From Enterococcus larvae (GTDB lineage: Bacteria > Bacillota > Bacilli > Lactobacillales > Enterococcaceae), in NCBI RefSeq assembly GCF_017830045.1, contig NZ_JAEDXU010000003.1:124001-188000 (forward strand): a DNA stretch of 64,000 nt. Reading direction: 5' to 3'. Of this stretch, positions 42,015 through 50,739 are shown piece after piece. The notes below the pieces were generated by a model. It was given only the letters and a program-made list of their open reading frames with translations, was not told the DNA's origin and searched no databases. The translations under genes and the position numbers were made by a program. Positions within the stretch are counted from its first letter, which is position 1. Every line of letters starts with the position of its first letter.

Positions 42015-42947
42015 CTATTCAGCTAAACCAAGCTGTTCTTTCAATTCTGTTTGAACTCTTTGCAGCTCTTCAGCGTTGATCCCCTGATAAGAAACACCAT
42101 CCTGCATGAAGCCTTCGCCTTTCAGCTGATCCTGCTTTACTGCTCCTAAAGCAGAACGGTAATCGAGAGCAATAGTCTTCAAATCATCAAAACTCAAATC
42201 CGTTTTCATATGCTCACTAAGTGTATCTAATACACCTTGATATTGGGAAACCCCTGACATCGTCAGCATCTTTCTTACGATAGCATCAACAATTTTTCTC
42301 TGACGTTCTTGACGTCCATAATCACCATTCGGGTCCTCATAACGCATACGGGAATAAGAAAGCGCCTGATCTCCATCTAGATCGACTTTTCCAACTTTGA
42401 ATGTATAATCATCCTGTGTGAACTCCAATGTATTGCTGACACTGATTCCGCCAACGGCATCTACCAGCTCCTTCAGTCCCTCCATATTGATAGAGACATA
42501 GTGATCGATTGGAATATCCAGCATTTTTTCTACCGTATCCATTGACATCGCAGCGCCGCCAAATGCATAGGCATGATTGATCTTATCTTCTGTTCCATAT
42601 CCGACAATTTCTGTATATGTGTCTCTGGGAATGCTGACAATCGTCGTCTGATTGTCTTCGGCATTAACCGTCGCCACCATCATTGTGTCTGATCTCCCCT
42701 GATCTACACGTCCATCCGTCCCTGTATCGATCCCCATCAAAAGAATAGAGAAAGATTCCTTTTTCTTCAAATCAGCAGCTACTTCTCGTTTCGTTTCTGC
42801 TGGTTGTTGTCTTTCAACTGTTTCATATGTTTTCGCAGCCGTTCTAGAAATATCAGAATATATTTTAGCTGCTAATCCAATGGTCCCTATAACCAAAACC
42901 GTAATAATACCTGCAATAATCAGTGCTATTTTTTTCCCTTTTGACAA
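42015..42947 (-). CDS. LytR-CpsA-Psr (LCP) family protein
   Basis: About 310 residues: one TM helix near the N terminus, then an LCP domain with LLMGIDTGTDGRVDQGRSDTMMV, VSIPRDTYTEI, KINHAYAFGG, LVDAVGGI and YSRMRYEDPNGDYGRQERQRKIV, all catalytic residues present. It should attach secondary polymers to peptidoglycan. I favour a TTG start at 42947 because AAGGGGG lies 8 bases upstream; an in-frame ATG at 42968 has no ribosome site. It is followed by the degenerate LCP-like gene. Confidence 0.88.
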   Translation of the reverse strand: MSKGKKIALIIAGIITVLVIGTIGLAAKIYSDISRTAAKTYETVERQQPAETKREVAADLKKKESFSILLMGIDTGTDGRVDQGRSDTMMVATVNAEDNQTTIVSIPRDTYTEIVGYGTEDKINHAYAFGGAAMSMDTVEKMLDIPIDHYVSINMEGLKELVDAVGGISVSNTLEFTQDDYTFKVGKVDLDGDQALSYSRMRYEDPNGDYGRQERQRKIVDAIVRKMLTMSGVSQYQGVLDTLSEHMKTDLSFDDLKTIALDYRSALGAVKQDQLKGEGFMQDGVSYQGINAEELQRVQTELKEQLGLAE

Positions 42948-43316
42948 CTCATTTCCCCCTTGCTTCATCTATAAATGAAACGAATAAAAGAATACTAAAT
43001 CTCCTCTTTCTAATAAATTTTACTTTGTAACGAAAACGAAAGCAATAGCTAGTTTCGGCTATTAAGATTATGTTAACGTTTCAGAACACCGTACATAAGT
43101 ATCGCTGACATTTTGGATGGTAATCTGCTCTAATAAAGGAATTTTCTTTTTACATCTGTTCGCTTGTTAAGGGGTTTATCCGTATGCTAGCATATAAGAA
43201 AGAGCTTTCAACACTGATACTGAGTACAACTGGACGTTTCAATAAAAGCTATTATGGAAAATACTCTCAGGTATCGTTTTGCTAAGTCGGTTTTAATAAA
43301 AAATGGAGGTAAGAGA
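42948..43316. other. Intergenic region without a visible gene
   Basis: About 370 AT-rich bases between the divergent LCP and VOC genes. No convincing ORF, RNA structure or clear promoter pair was found; it should hold the promoters for both sides. Confidence 0.4.
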
Positions 43317-43724
43317 ATGCATCTTGATAGAATGACTACTCGTATATTAGTAAGAAAAAATTATGGGGCATGTTTTGACTTTTATACTGAAAAATTAGGG
43401 TTGGTACCTGTTTGGGGCGATCGAAGCGGCCCCTATACCTCTTTTTCGGTAACTAGCGATGCGCCACCTTGTTTCGCTATCTTTTTAGGGGAGAACATGA
43501 CCATGTATTCCGGCTATGAACAGCCTGTAGATCACGCACAATCAGATACAGTTGCTAGTATTATTCCTTCAGATAATATAGACGAAGACTACCAGAAGCT
43601 GAAAGCAGCTGGTGTAGAATTTTTAGGCGAGCCCCAGTATATCGAAGACTGGTACATGACCTGTGCTTATTTTAGAGATCCCGAAGGAAATCTATTTGAA
43701 TTAAACGATGCAACTAGTGTATAA
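43317..43724 (+). CDS. VOC-family (glyoxalase/bleomycin-resistance fold) protein
   Basis: A 135-residue protein with two beta-alpha-beta-beta-beta modules: ILVRKNYGACFDFYTEKLGLVPVWGD and DEDYQKLKAAGVEFLGEPQYI, ending CAYFRDPEGNLFELND with the typical metal-ligand Glu. GGAGGTAAGAGA precedes the ATG. The substrate is unknown. A second VOC gene follows 88 bases downstream. Confidence 0.85.
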   Translation: MHLDRMTTRILVRKNYGACFDFYTEKLGLVPVWGDRSGPYTSFSVTSDAPPCFAIFLGENMTMYSGYEQPVDHAQSDTVASIIPSDNIDEDYQKLKAAGVEFLGEPQYIEDWYMTCAYFRDPEGNLFELNDATSV

Positions 43725-43812
43725 AACGGAGATACGCTCTCAACAATTGATCATGAGCACAAGCTCACAGTAGTTCACTTTCAAAAATACGCAATAAGAA
43801 GGAGATAATTAC

Positions 43813-44250
43813 ATGAACAGAATCAACCTTATTTGTTTGGGTGTTACAGATATGACCCGATCATTGAAATTCTATCGCGCTATCGGTTTCAAAACCTATG
43901 AAACAAACGACGCACCGCCAATTGTATTTTTTGATAATCAGGGAACAAAATTGGAGCTTTTCCCACTTGAATTTTTGGCAAAGGATATCAACGAGGACCA
44001 TCCACCCATTCTCAGTTCCGGAGGCTTCAGCGGTATCACACTGGCAATCAATATGAAATCGACAGATGAGGTTGACCGCTTCTTTTCATTGGTTGAACAG
44101 CATGGCGGGGAAATCGTCAAACCGCCTGAAAAACCAGCTGCATGGGACGGTTACAGCGGCTATTTCAGAGATCCTGATGGGTATTACTGGGAAGTTGCCT
44201 ACGGAAAAAACTGGTCCTTTGACGAGAATGATATGCTAATCATCGATTAA
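43813..44250 (+). CDS. VOC-family protein
   Basis: A 145-residue VOC protein with NLICLGVTDMTRSLKFYRAIGFKTYET, DEVDRFFSLVEQHGGEIVKPPEKP and GYFRDPDGYYWEVAYGKNW (metal-ligand Glu). It is only distantly similar to the preceding VOC protein. AAGGAGATAATTAC precedes the ATG. Confidence 0.87.
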   Translation: MNRINLICLGVTDMTRSLKFYRAIGFKTYETNDAPPIVFFDNQGTKLELFPLEFLAKDINEDHPPILSSGGFSGITLAINMKSTDEVDRFFSLVEQHGGEIVKPPEKPAAWDGYSGYFRDPDGYYWEVAYGKNWSFDENDMLIID

Positions 44251-44281
44251 TAAGTCAGCAATGGAGAAACACAATAAATAA

Positions 44282-44320
44282 AACAGAGCAGAAACAAAAT
44301 CATTCCTGCTCTGTTCACTT
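44282..44320. terminator. Bidirectional terminator
   Basis: AACAGAGCAG (44282-44291) pairs with CTGCTCTGTT (44306-44315), with CACTTTT beyond, between the convergent VOC and lipoprotein genes. Confidence 0.7.
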
Positions 44321-45007
44321 TTAAGGCAGATACTCCAACATGACATCACTTTCAGATTCCATGACATTCCCTGCATAGTTCGGTGTAGCTAACGAAAGCG
44401 TACCACTAGAATTAGTGAACACATAGAAATTGCCGGCATCATATGCACCGCCTGTACCTGTCAGATACTCAATAACAATTTCCGTATTCACATTCACAGT
44501 TCGAATATCATTGCTATCTGTTCTATTTGCTGAAAATACACGAATAGTGGTTGTCGGTATCAGCCGATACTGTGCTGTATAATATTCTGTCCGACCGCCA
44601 TTACTTACAAGTGCAACGGAGCCGTTGGATTCTGTAACAAATGATACCATGATCGTCTGCGGAACATTCATTCCTGTTTTTGTAAATGTCCCAACATTCA
44701 CAATATCCATCATCGATACCCCAAATGGATAACTGCTTTTATCAATCGTTGGTTCTGTTGGTACTTCTACTGCCGGTGCAGAGCTTTCTGATGCTTTTTC
44801 AGTTGATGAGCTGCTTGAAGTAGCTGTTGATTCCTTCGCCTTTGCTTCACTGGAATCCTTCTTCGCTTCTTCAACAGCCTGATCAAAGGCACCCAGTAAT
44901 GATTCTGTTTTTTGTTCCGAATCTGAACCCCCTGATCCCCCTGTTAATGGAGAACAGCCTGTCAAAAACAATGTTAACCCAACAAATAATACAACCCTTT
45001 TTTTCAT
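44321..45007 (-). CDS. Lipoprotein of unknown function
   Basis: A 228-residue protein with a signal peptide and lipobox FLTGC (Cys18), a long Ser/Glu/Lys/Ala-rich linker (about residues 30-85) and a C-terminal beta-rich domain (SSYPFGVSMMDIVNVGTFTKTG, IMVSFVTESNGSVALV, TIRVFSANR, GGAYDAGNFYVFTNSSGT). It is anchored outside the membrane. I do not recognise the domain. AAGGAATAAG precedes the ATG. Confidence 0.75.
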   Translation of the reverse strand: MKKRVVLFVGLTLFLTGCSPLTGGSGGSDSEQKTESLLGAFDQAVEEAKKDSSEAKAKESTATSSSSSTEKASESSAPAVEVPTEPTIDKSSYPFGVSMMDIVNVGTFTKTGMNVPQTIMVSFVTESNGSVALVSNGGRTEYYTAQYRLIPTTTIRVFSANRTDSNDIRTVNVNTEIVIEYLTGTGGAYDAGNFYVFTNSSGTLSLATPNYAGNVMESESDVMLEYLP

Positions 45008-45131
45008 TCTTATTCCTTCTTTCCTACTTGAAAATCACTACTATAATTATAGCACAGAGACTAATAAAACCGCCTTGATTCCCCTTATCAAAATTTTTGC
45101 TTATCCATTGAACAATACAACATTCCATACG

Positions 45132-45647
45132 TTATTCATCATTGCATGCATGACAGCCAAATAAACTTAGGAGCAATCGATGTTTTTCACACATTGGAAA
45201 ACCATCGACTACAGGGTCATCCTCTTCAGCAGCAGCTAACCATTCTGCCGCTGCTTCTTCATCAATTTTATCTTTTGTCAGTTCACCGACCAGACCAGTT
45301 AATTGATCGATTATCGGAAAGAGCAGATCTTTTGATGGCTCATAATTCAATGTTTGCCAGCCAATTTCCTGCTTGATTCCCACCAAAGCCTGTAGGAAGA
45401 ATTCCTTATCCTGAATAAAAGTTTCTAATTTCCATGGCATCTCAGATAGAGAAAACCCAACTGCACCAAGTCCGACATAACTTTGATCCTTTTCCAGTAT
45501 AAATACTGCCAAAGACTTTTGTGTATCTGTCTTTGCAACAGAAACAGCGCTTAGCCCAAAAGTAGTGATCACCACTGCTGTCAGTCCATTTGACATAGCG
45601 ACCTCACGCGAGGAATTTTCTCCCTTTGATAATTCAATTCGATTCAT
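45132..45647 (-). CDS. Unrecognised protein with C-terminal Cys/His cluster
   Basis: A 171-residue soluble protein. The first part is mixed beta/alpha (AVVITTFGLSAVSVAK, SLAVFILEKDQSYVGLGAVGF), the middle is acidic (EEAAAEWLAAAEEDD) and the end carries CEKHRLLLSLFGCHAC, a Cys/His arrangement that could bind zinc. It starts 18 bases after the ABC permease stop with AGGAAGAGG before the ATG, so it belongs to that operon. Function unknown. Confidence 0.65.
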   Translation of the reverse strand: MNRIELSKGENSSREVAMSNGLTAVVITTFGLSAVSVAKTDTQKSLAVFILEKDQSYVGLGAVGFSLSEMPWKLETFIQDKEFFLQALVGIKQEIGWQTLNYEPSKDLLFPIIDQLTGLVGELTKDKIDEEAAAEWLAAAEEDDPVVDGFPMCEKHRLLLSLFGCHACNDE

Positions 45648-45665
45648 GCATATTCCTCTTCCTTT

Positions 45666-46403
45666 TTACTGGTATCGACAAAATCTTTTTTCAAGAAAAT
45701 CAACACCGCTAAACAGCAGATAACCTAAAAGACCGATCATTAAAATACCGGCAAACATTTCTTCATAATCCATTTTTGACCACGCACTCAAAATCAGATA
45801 GCCCAGTCCGTAAGTGGTATTATAATTTTCCGCAAAGAAAAGAGAGGCCAATGAGATCCCTGTGCTGATTCGCAGACTTGCCAGCAAGCCGGGGAGCAAT
45901 GCCGGAAACGTCAAAAATTGCAGCTCCTGCAATTTACTACTGCCATAATTTTTCATTACCCGATAATAGCCTTCCGGTATTTTATTCACACTATCTCGAA
46001 TCGATACAATGACCTGAATTGAAATAATTGAGAAAATCAGCAAAATTTTGGAAACATTCCCCAAACCGAAAAATATCATAAAGACCGGTAAAAAAGCCAC
46101 TTTAGGTAGCGGATATAAGAAATAGAGCAACGGCCCCAAAAGTTTATCTGCGAACGAATGACGACTGAAAATAATCCCTAGAGGAACACCAATGAGTAAA
46201 GAAAGAACTAATGAAGCTGCTATCCGCAACGTACTGGCTCCAGTATGCAGAAGCAACAGTTCTTTCATTTCCCAACTCCGGTGCAAGGTACTGATTGGAT
46301 CGGGAACAGCTCGATTATTCGTCACCAGCGTCAATAGCTGCCACAAAAGAAACAGTGACAGCAGACCCACGAGCAATGATACAACTCTGTTTCTCTTCAT
46401 CAC
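45666..46403 (-). CDS. ABC permease, NitT/TauT (SsuC/ThiX-like) family
   Basis: A 245-residue protein with six TM segments and the EAA-type cytosolic loop MKNYGSSKLQELQFLTFPALLPGLLASLRIS. YFLYPLPKVAFLPVFMIFFGLGNVSKI is the conserved central block of nitrate/sulfonate/taurine/pyrimidine permeases. Its start overlaps the ATPase stop. The matching binding protein is in the divergent unit at 48245. Confidence 0.88.
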   Translation of the reverse strand: MMKRNRVVSLLVGLLSLFLLWQLLTLVTNNRAVPDPISTLHRSWEMKELLLLHTGASTLRIAASLVLSLLIGVPLGIIFSRHSFADKLLGPLLYFLYPLPKVAFLPVFMIFFGLGNVSKILLIFSIISIQVIVSIRDSVNKIPEGYYRVMKNYGSSKLQELQFLTFPALLPGLLASLRISTGISLASLFFAENYNTTYGLGYLILSAWSKMDYEEMFAGILMIGLLGYLLFSGVDFLEKRFCRYQ

Positions 46404-47119
46404 CTATTCTCCTCTTTCAAAAGACTTCTAAGCTCGATGCAAAATTCATAAAACGCAACAGACTCTCGACGCTCCGGCAAATGAACTGTCGGATTTTTAA
46501 GCACAGAAAAACCAGCTGCTGTCATAATCAAAATAATTTCACCTAAAAATGCGGATTCTTCAACATCATGAGTGACGGTGATCACTGTATTTTTTCTTCT
46601 CTTTTGCTCTGATAAGATCAATGCCTGTGCCCGTTCCTTCGTCTGTGGATCAAGAGAAGAAGTCGGTTCATCCAATAGGAGGAAATCTGGTTCAGTAACT
46701 AACCCTCTCGCCATTGCAGTCCGCTGCTTTTGCCCACCACTCAGCTTACCAGAAAATTTAGCGGAAGAGTTTATCAAGTCTAACTCCTTCAAGAGATTTT
46801 CTACCTTTGTCTTGCGTTCATTCTTTGGCATTTTTTTTATTCTCAACGGCATCTCCACCGTCTGAAAAACTGTCTGCCACGGAAACAGCTGTTGATCCTG
46901 AAAAACAACTTCTACCTGCTCTTGTGCTGTCTCTTCATAGATGATACGGCCAGCCTCTGGTTGATTAAAACCCTTTAACAGAGACAGTAACGTGCTTTTC
47001 CCGACACCAGAACACCCCAACAACACGTATGTTTTCCCCTTTTCAAACGTAAAGTTTATATGTTCAATGATTTTTTCCATTCCGTAACTGAAGGATACAT
47101 CTTCCAGACTGATTCCCAT
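46400..47119 (-). CDS. ABC ATP-binding protein, NitT/TauT family
   Basis: A 239-residue ATPase: Walker A GCSGVGKST, Q-loop VVFQDQQLFPWQTVFQTV, signature LSGGQKQRT, Walker B FLLLDEPTSSLDP and H-loop VTHDVEES. The QDQQLFPW segment is typical of SsuB/TauB/ThiZ-type subunits. First gene of the minus-strand unit. Confidence 0.9.
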   Translation of the reverse strand: MGISLEDVSFSYGMEKIIEHINFTFEKGKTYVLLGCSGVGKSTLLSLLKGFNQPEAGRIIYEETAQEQVEVVFQDQQLFPWQTVFQTVEMPLRIKKMPKNERKTKVENLLKELDLINSSAKFSGKLSGGQKQRTAMARGLVTEPDFLLLDEPTSSLDPQTKERAQALILSEQKRRKNTVITVTHDVEESAFLGEIILIMTAAGFSVLKNPTVHLPERRESVAFYEFCIELRSLLKEENR

Positions 47120-47494
47120 GATTATTCTCCTTTTATTCGATTAAGCAATTGATTCGCTTAAGCCTTTGTCGTTTCTATATATTTCATTTTGATTCAACAT
47201 TTTCTGTAGTTACCTTCATTTTACTCATCTGGTTATTGATTGCCTTAGCATCTTACTGCTGTATCTATGGTTCTCAACATTCATGCTTGGACTTCTGCGA
47301 TACCCGATGAAAAGCGGTTAAAGCGGTGCGCTTTTCTACACTTCTCACTTCATTTCATTCCGATCTCATCAATCTCTAAATAGTATAACCCTTAGGAATA
47401 GAAGGTCCTTACTGCGATCCTCGTCGCATATCCTCGTGTTCCTACTTATGATATACTAATAGCTGTATTATTTGAAGAAAGTAAGGTGAAAGTA
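47120..47494. other. Intergenic control region between two divergent ABC units
   Basis: Some 375 bases. AAAAGCG (about 47313) and CGCTTTT (about 47329) can form a short hairpin. ATGATATACTAAT near 47450 could be the -10 region of the plus-strand unit. I looked for a TPP riboswitch because of the transporter family and saw no convincing THI-box. Confidence 0.4.
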
Positions 47495-48244
47495 GTGTTT
47501 AGATCTCTTGTATTCCACGAGATTCGTCCTGTGGAAGAACTGAATGGACAGCAACGTCCAATCGTTGTCGCTGACGGCTATGAAGATGCATTGCCGTTAC
47601 CTCTTTTTGATAGTTTACCTCTTTTTCAGGAACAAATAAACTATCTAAAGCAAGAGGGATTCCATTCTTTAAGTATTTCTGAGGTTCGTGCATTTTATGA
47701 GCAGGGGCAGCCATTACCGGAAAAATCTGTTTTACTGACTTTTGATGATTGCTATCAGTCATTGAAGGAGTATGCGTATCCTGTGTTGAAAGCTGCTGGA
47801 TTCCATGCAACTGTCTTTGTCGCAGCAGGCTGGTTATTCGAGAAGCCGTCAAGCTATCAGCCGGAGGTTTCCAGAGTCCTCAGTCAGCAAGAATTGGCAG
47901 AAATGAAGAATGTATTTGAATATGCCAATCATACGACCCACTTCCATGAACGAAGAGGAACAACGCAATCCAGACCTATGTGGGAAACACCTGAGCGTTT
48001 TAAAGAAGATCTTATTTTGTGTAACGATCATGTCGCTCTTACAGATGTTTTTGCTTACCCGTTCGGTCTATACGATCAACAGACAGTTGCTGTGTTGGAG
48101 GAACTGAATTTCAACTTGGCATTTACCACGAAACCGGGAATCAACAGAAAAGAAACGGCACCATTAGAGCTGTATCGTGATGTGATCCCATATACCTTAC
48201 CAATCGAAGCATTCAAAAAAATGATGGAAACAGAGGAAAAATAG
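47495..48244 (+). CDS. Polysaccharide deacetylase (NodB-fold) protein
   Basis: A 249-residue protein of carbohydrate esterase family 4 shape: SVLLTFDDCYQSLKEYAYPVL (motif 1, TFDD), ATVFVAAGWLF, ANHTTHFHERRG (motif 2, HxxxH type) and VFAYPFGLYDQQTVAVLEELNF (motif 3 and following). There is no signal peptide, so it is probably cytosolic or membrane-associated. I use the GTG at 47495, with AAGGTG 6 bases upstream. It is directly followed by the binding-protein gene. It may remove a group from the imported compound; that is inference. Confidence 0.82.
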   Translation: MFRSLVFHEIRPVEELNGQQRPIVVADGYEDALPLPLFDSLPLFQEQINYLKQEGFHSLSISEVRAFYEQGQPLPEKSVLLTFDDCYQSLKEYAYPVLKAAGFHATVFVAAGWLFEKPSSYQPEVSRVLSQQELAEMKNVFEYANHTTHFHERRGTTQSRPMWETPERFKEDLILCNDHVALTDVFAYPFGLYDQQTVAVLEELNFNLAFTTKPGINRKETAPLELYRDVIPYTLPIEAFKKMMETEEK

Positions 48245-49219
48245 ATGAAAAAGTTAGTAACTGCCGGAGCACTTATTTTATTGAGCGTTGCTGTTTTAAG
48301 CGCTTGCGGGAATGATAAATCTACATCAGAAAGTAGTTCAACTGCTGCAAGTACAGAAGCTGCTGTAACAGATCAAACCCTGAATGTCGGCGTACTTCCA
48401 GCCGAATCAGCAATTCCGATCATTCTGGCAAAAGAAGAAGGATTTTTTGAAAAGCAAGGATTGACTGTAGAAATCAAATCATTCACTTCGCCGAATGACC
48501 GAAACGTTGCTATTCAAGCAAAGGAATTAGATGGAACCATCAGTGATGTGATGACCGAAGCGACCTTTAAAAAGAACGGGATCGATCTAACGATCACTTC
48601 TGATATATTAGAAGATTTTAAAGTGCTGGCTTCTCCAAATTCAGGAATCACAGATATGAAAGGACTTAGCGGAAAAAAAGTGACCTTAGTTCCTAATTTC
48701 ATTTTGGAATATATTATGGATGAATTCGCAAAGGAAAATGATTTCACCTATGAAATCGTCGATATCCCTTCTTTTTCTGCCCGCTCTGAAGCATTGCTGA
48801 ACGATCAGGTAGACGGCGCGGTTTATACCGAACCTCAAGCAAGTATGCTTGCACAAGAGGGTGCCATCGTGCTTGGAAGCTCAAAAGCTCAAGGAATCAA
48901 AGGTGGAACAATTCAATTTACGGATACAGTTCTAAGCGAAAGACCTCAAGATGTCACTGCCTTTTACACTGCTTACAATCAGGCCATCGATTATATGAAT
49001 GAACATAAGGCGGAAGAATATGCCGATATCCTATCTAAGTATCAATTCCCTGATGCTATGAGTCAATATTTGGATAAGCAAACAGATAAATACCCTTATG
49101 CACAGGAAGTACCAAAAGATCAGTTTGAAAAAATCATTTCATGGACAAAAGAAAAAGGTCAGATCGACAAGGAATACACCTATGACGAGCTGACAGACTT
49201 TAGTTATTTGAATAACTAA
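48245..49219 (+). CDS. ABC substrate-binding lipoprotein, NitT/TauT (NMT1/SsuA-like)
   Basis: A 324-residue lipoprotein with lipobox VLSAC (Cys21), a Ser/Thr linker and a type 2 binding-protein fold: LNVGVLPAESAIPIILAKEEGFFEKQGLTVE, MKGLSGKKVTLVPNF, LLNDQVDGAVYTEPQA. It should deliver substrate to the divergent permease/ATPase pair. GAGG lies upstream within the end of the deacetylase gene, whose stop codon directly abuts the ATG. Confidence 0.88.
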   Translation: MKKLVTAGALILLSVAVLSACGNDKSTSESSSTAASTEAAVTDQTLNVGVLPAESAIPIILAKEEGFFEKQGLTVEIKSFTSPNDRNVAIQAKELDGTISDVMTEATFKKNGIDLTITSDILEDFKVLASPNSGITDMKGLSGKKVTLVPNFILEYIMDEFAKENDFTYEIVDIPSFSARSEALLNDQVDGAVYTEPQASMLAQEGAIVLGSSKAQGIKGGTIQFTDTVLSERPQDVTAFYTAYNQAIDYMNEHKAEEYADILSKYQFPDAMSQYLDKQTDKYPYAQEVPKDQFEKIISWTKEKGQIDKEYTYDELTDFSYLNN

Positions 49220-49251
49220 TAGAAGCTGCGGCAGCAATACCTAGCTTAGAG

Positions 49252-49311
49252 AAAAAAGCCCAACAAGCCGAAAATAGTTCGTTATATTTTTGGGCTTGCT
49301 GGGCTTTTTTT
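49252..49311. terminator. Bidirectional terminator
   Basis: AAAAAAGCCCAACAAGCC (49252-49269) pairs with GGCTTGCTGGGCTTTTTT (49293-49310) with one mismatch and a 23-base loop. The remainder to 49510 shows no gene. Confidence 0.85.
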
Positions 49312-49510
49312 CAAGAACTTCACCAAGTAGATACTGCGGCTGTATCTGCTCAGCTTTCTCAGTGAAGCACTGTACCTCTTAGCACTTCATCATTTAGATC
49401 ATAAATTGCTTTTAGAGTCTTGTTTATTTGGTTTTAGAGTAGAGATACGAGTCGGAACTGACCGTTGTCCCATTCCCTTTTGTATTTTGAACAACTTACT
49501 ATTTGCCTAA

Positions 49511-49873
49511 TCAAATTCCACCTTTTTCTACCGATTCCACATACTTCCGCAGCTCCATTATATGCCCCTGGTCATCATCAATATATAAATCAGCTGGAAA
49601 GTTTCCCAGTCGTAATACTTGAATCAAACGCTCTTTAGCTATAAAGGTCATCATGATAAAGTTAGGATTTTTAAAGGGAATAAGCCTCAGTTCCTCCTCT
49701 GTATAATCATCAATCAACTTATCCATGAAATCGTAAAAAATATGATCTGATCCGTAATCAACAACCAGTCGACTGTTCTCTAATTGAGTTACTTGTCGGC
49801 ATCCACTATAGGTTATTCTTTTTAGCGTATCAATGGTCAGGCTCTCATTGCCAATCAATATGATCCACTGCAT
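49511..49873 (-). CDS. Unrecognised 120-residue protein
   Basis: A small soluble acidic protein (MQWIILIGNESLTIDTLKRI, LVVDYGSDHIFYDFMDKL, IPFKNPNFIMMTFIAKERLIQVL, ADLYIDDDQGHIMEL) with a ferredoxin-like alternation of strands and helices. AGGAGGAGAAAG precedes the ATG. It follows the MerR gene on the same strand by about 37 bases. I do not recognise it; it may be a small stand-alone gene or an immunity-like protein. Confidence 0.65.
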   Translation of the reverse strand: MQWIILIGNESLTIDTLKRITYSGCRQVTQLENSRLVVDYGSDHIFYDFMDKLIDDYTEEELRLIPFKNPNFIMMTFIAKERLIQVLRLGNFPADLYIDDDQGHIMELRKYVESVEKGGI

Positions 49874-49910
49874 CTTTCTCCTCCTATCGCTATACTTCCT
49901 CCAGTATAAA

Positions 49911-50663
49911 TTACCTCAGCTTGATCGACAGCTTGATTACAAATTTATCCGGATAACCGGCAATTTCGCTGCAATAGTCTTCATGGTACAACGGTCCCTC
50001 TGTTTCAGCTAGATCGATTTCCTGAAGAAATGAAGGAATACAGGTCATGATTTCTTCATTACTAAGCAAATACAGCATACTGAGGTATGTGCCTTTAGGC
50101 TTACGAAAATTGCTTTCCTCTTTCGTCGTTCGTTGAAAAATATGTGAGTGCTTCGGCACCTCATTTTCATCCGGCAGCTCCTCACGTTTGAACAATACAC
50201 CATATTGATACCCATAATTCAAATAATTCACTGAAACAGGTTCCCCGCTTTTGTCGCTCACATGATAATATTCATCCTCGGAAACAGCTTCTCGATACAA
50301 GTGTTCTGTACCAATCGTTTGAAAATGGTCAAAGCGGATCGTCAAGAATTCCAGCATCTCTTTCATTGCCGCAAGCTCTTCGATTTTTTGTGCCAAAATC
50401 TCCTTTTGCGTATGAAGTACAGTTGATTTCAGTGAAAAATCCTGTGAGTGAAAAATCTCCTTGATTTCCTTTAAGGACAAGCCCAGCTCCTGAAAAAGCT
50501 TGATTGTACTGATTTGATCACACTGATACAGCCTGTAAAAACGATAGCCCTTCTCATCTACACGTATCGGCTTCACTAAATCGATTTTGTCATAATGAAA
50601 CAAGGCTTTCTTTGATAATTTACAAAGCGTCGCAAATTCTCCTGTCGTGTATTCTTCCTTCAT
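49911..50663 (-). CDS. MerR-family multidrug-responsive regulator
   Basis: A 250-residue protein with an N-terminal MerR HTH and wing (YTTGEFATLCKLSKKALFHYDKIDLVKPIRVDEKGYRFYRL), the dimerisation coiled coil (about residues 75-115) and a C-terminal ligand domain that looks GyrI/BmrR-like. It is divergent from a MATE exporter whose promoter has the 19-base spacer MerR proteins act on, so it is very probably the drug-sensing activator of that gene. Confidence 0.88.
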   Translation of the reverse strand: MKEEYTTGEFATLCKLSKKALFHYDKIDLVKPIRVDEKGYRFYRLYQCDQISTIKLFQELGLSLKEIKEIFHSQDFSLKSTVLHTQKEILAQKIEELAAMKEMLEFLTIRFDHFQTIGTEHLYREAVSEDEYYHVSDKSGEPVSVNYLNYGYQYGVLFKREELPDENEVPKHSHIFQRTTKEESNFRKPKGTYLSMLYLLSNEEIMTCIPSFLQEIDLAETEGPLYHEDYCSEIAGYPDKFVIKLSIKLR

Positions 50664-50674
50664 TTTTTCACCTC

Positions 50675-50705
50675 TTGACTATTCCCTTAGGGCATACTTT
50701 ATAAC
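50675..50705 (+). promoter_or_regulatory. MerR-type promoter with 19-bp spacer
   Basis: TTGACT (50675-50680) and TATAAC (50700-50705) are separated by 19 bases, two more than optimal. The spacer carries the dyad CCCTTAGGG, centred as in MerR-family drug-response promoters. It drives the MATE gene. Confidence 0.8.
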
Positions 50706-50739
50706 TAGTATATCAGGAATCAGAAAGGCGGGCGATAGG

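Noticed and set aside
47120-47494. TPP riboswitch upstream of the NitT/TauT-type ABC units
   Set aside because: No CTGAGA-type THI-box or paired helices were seen on either strand.
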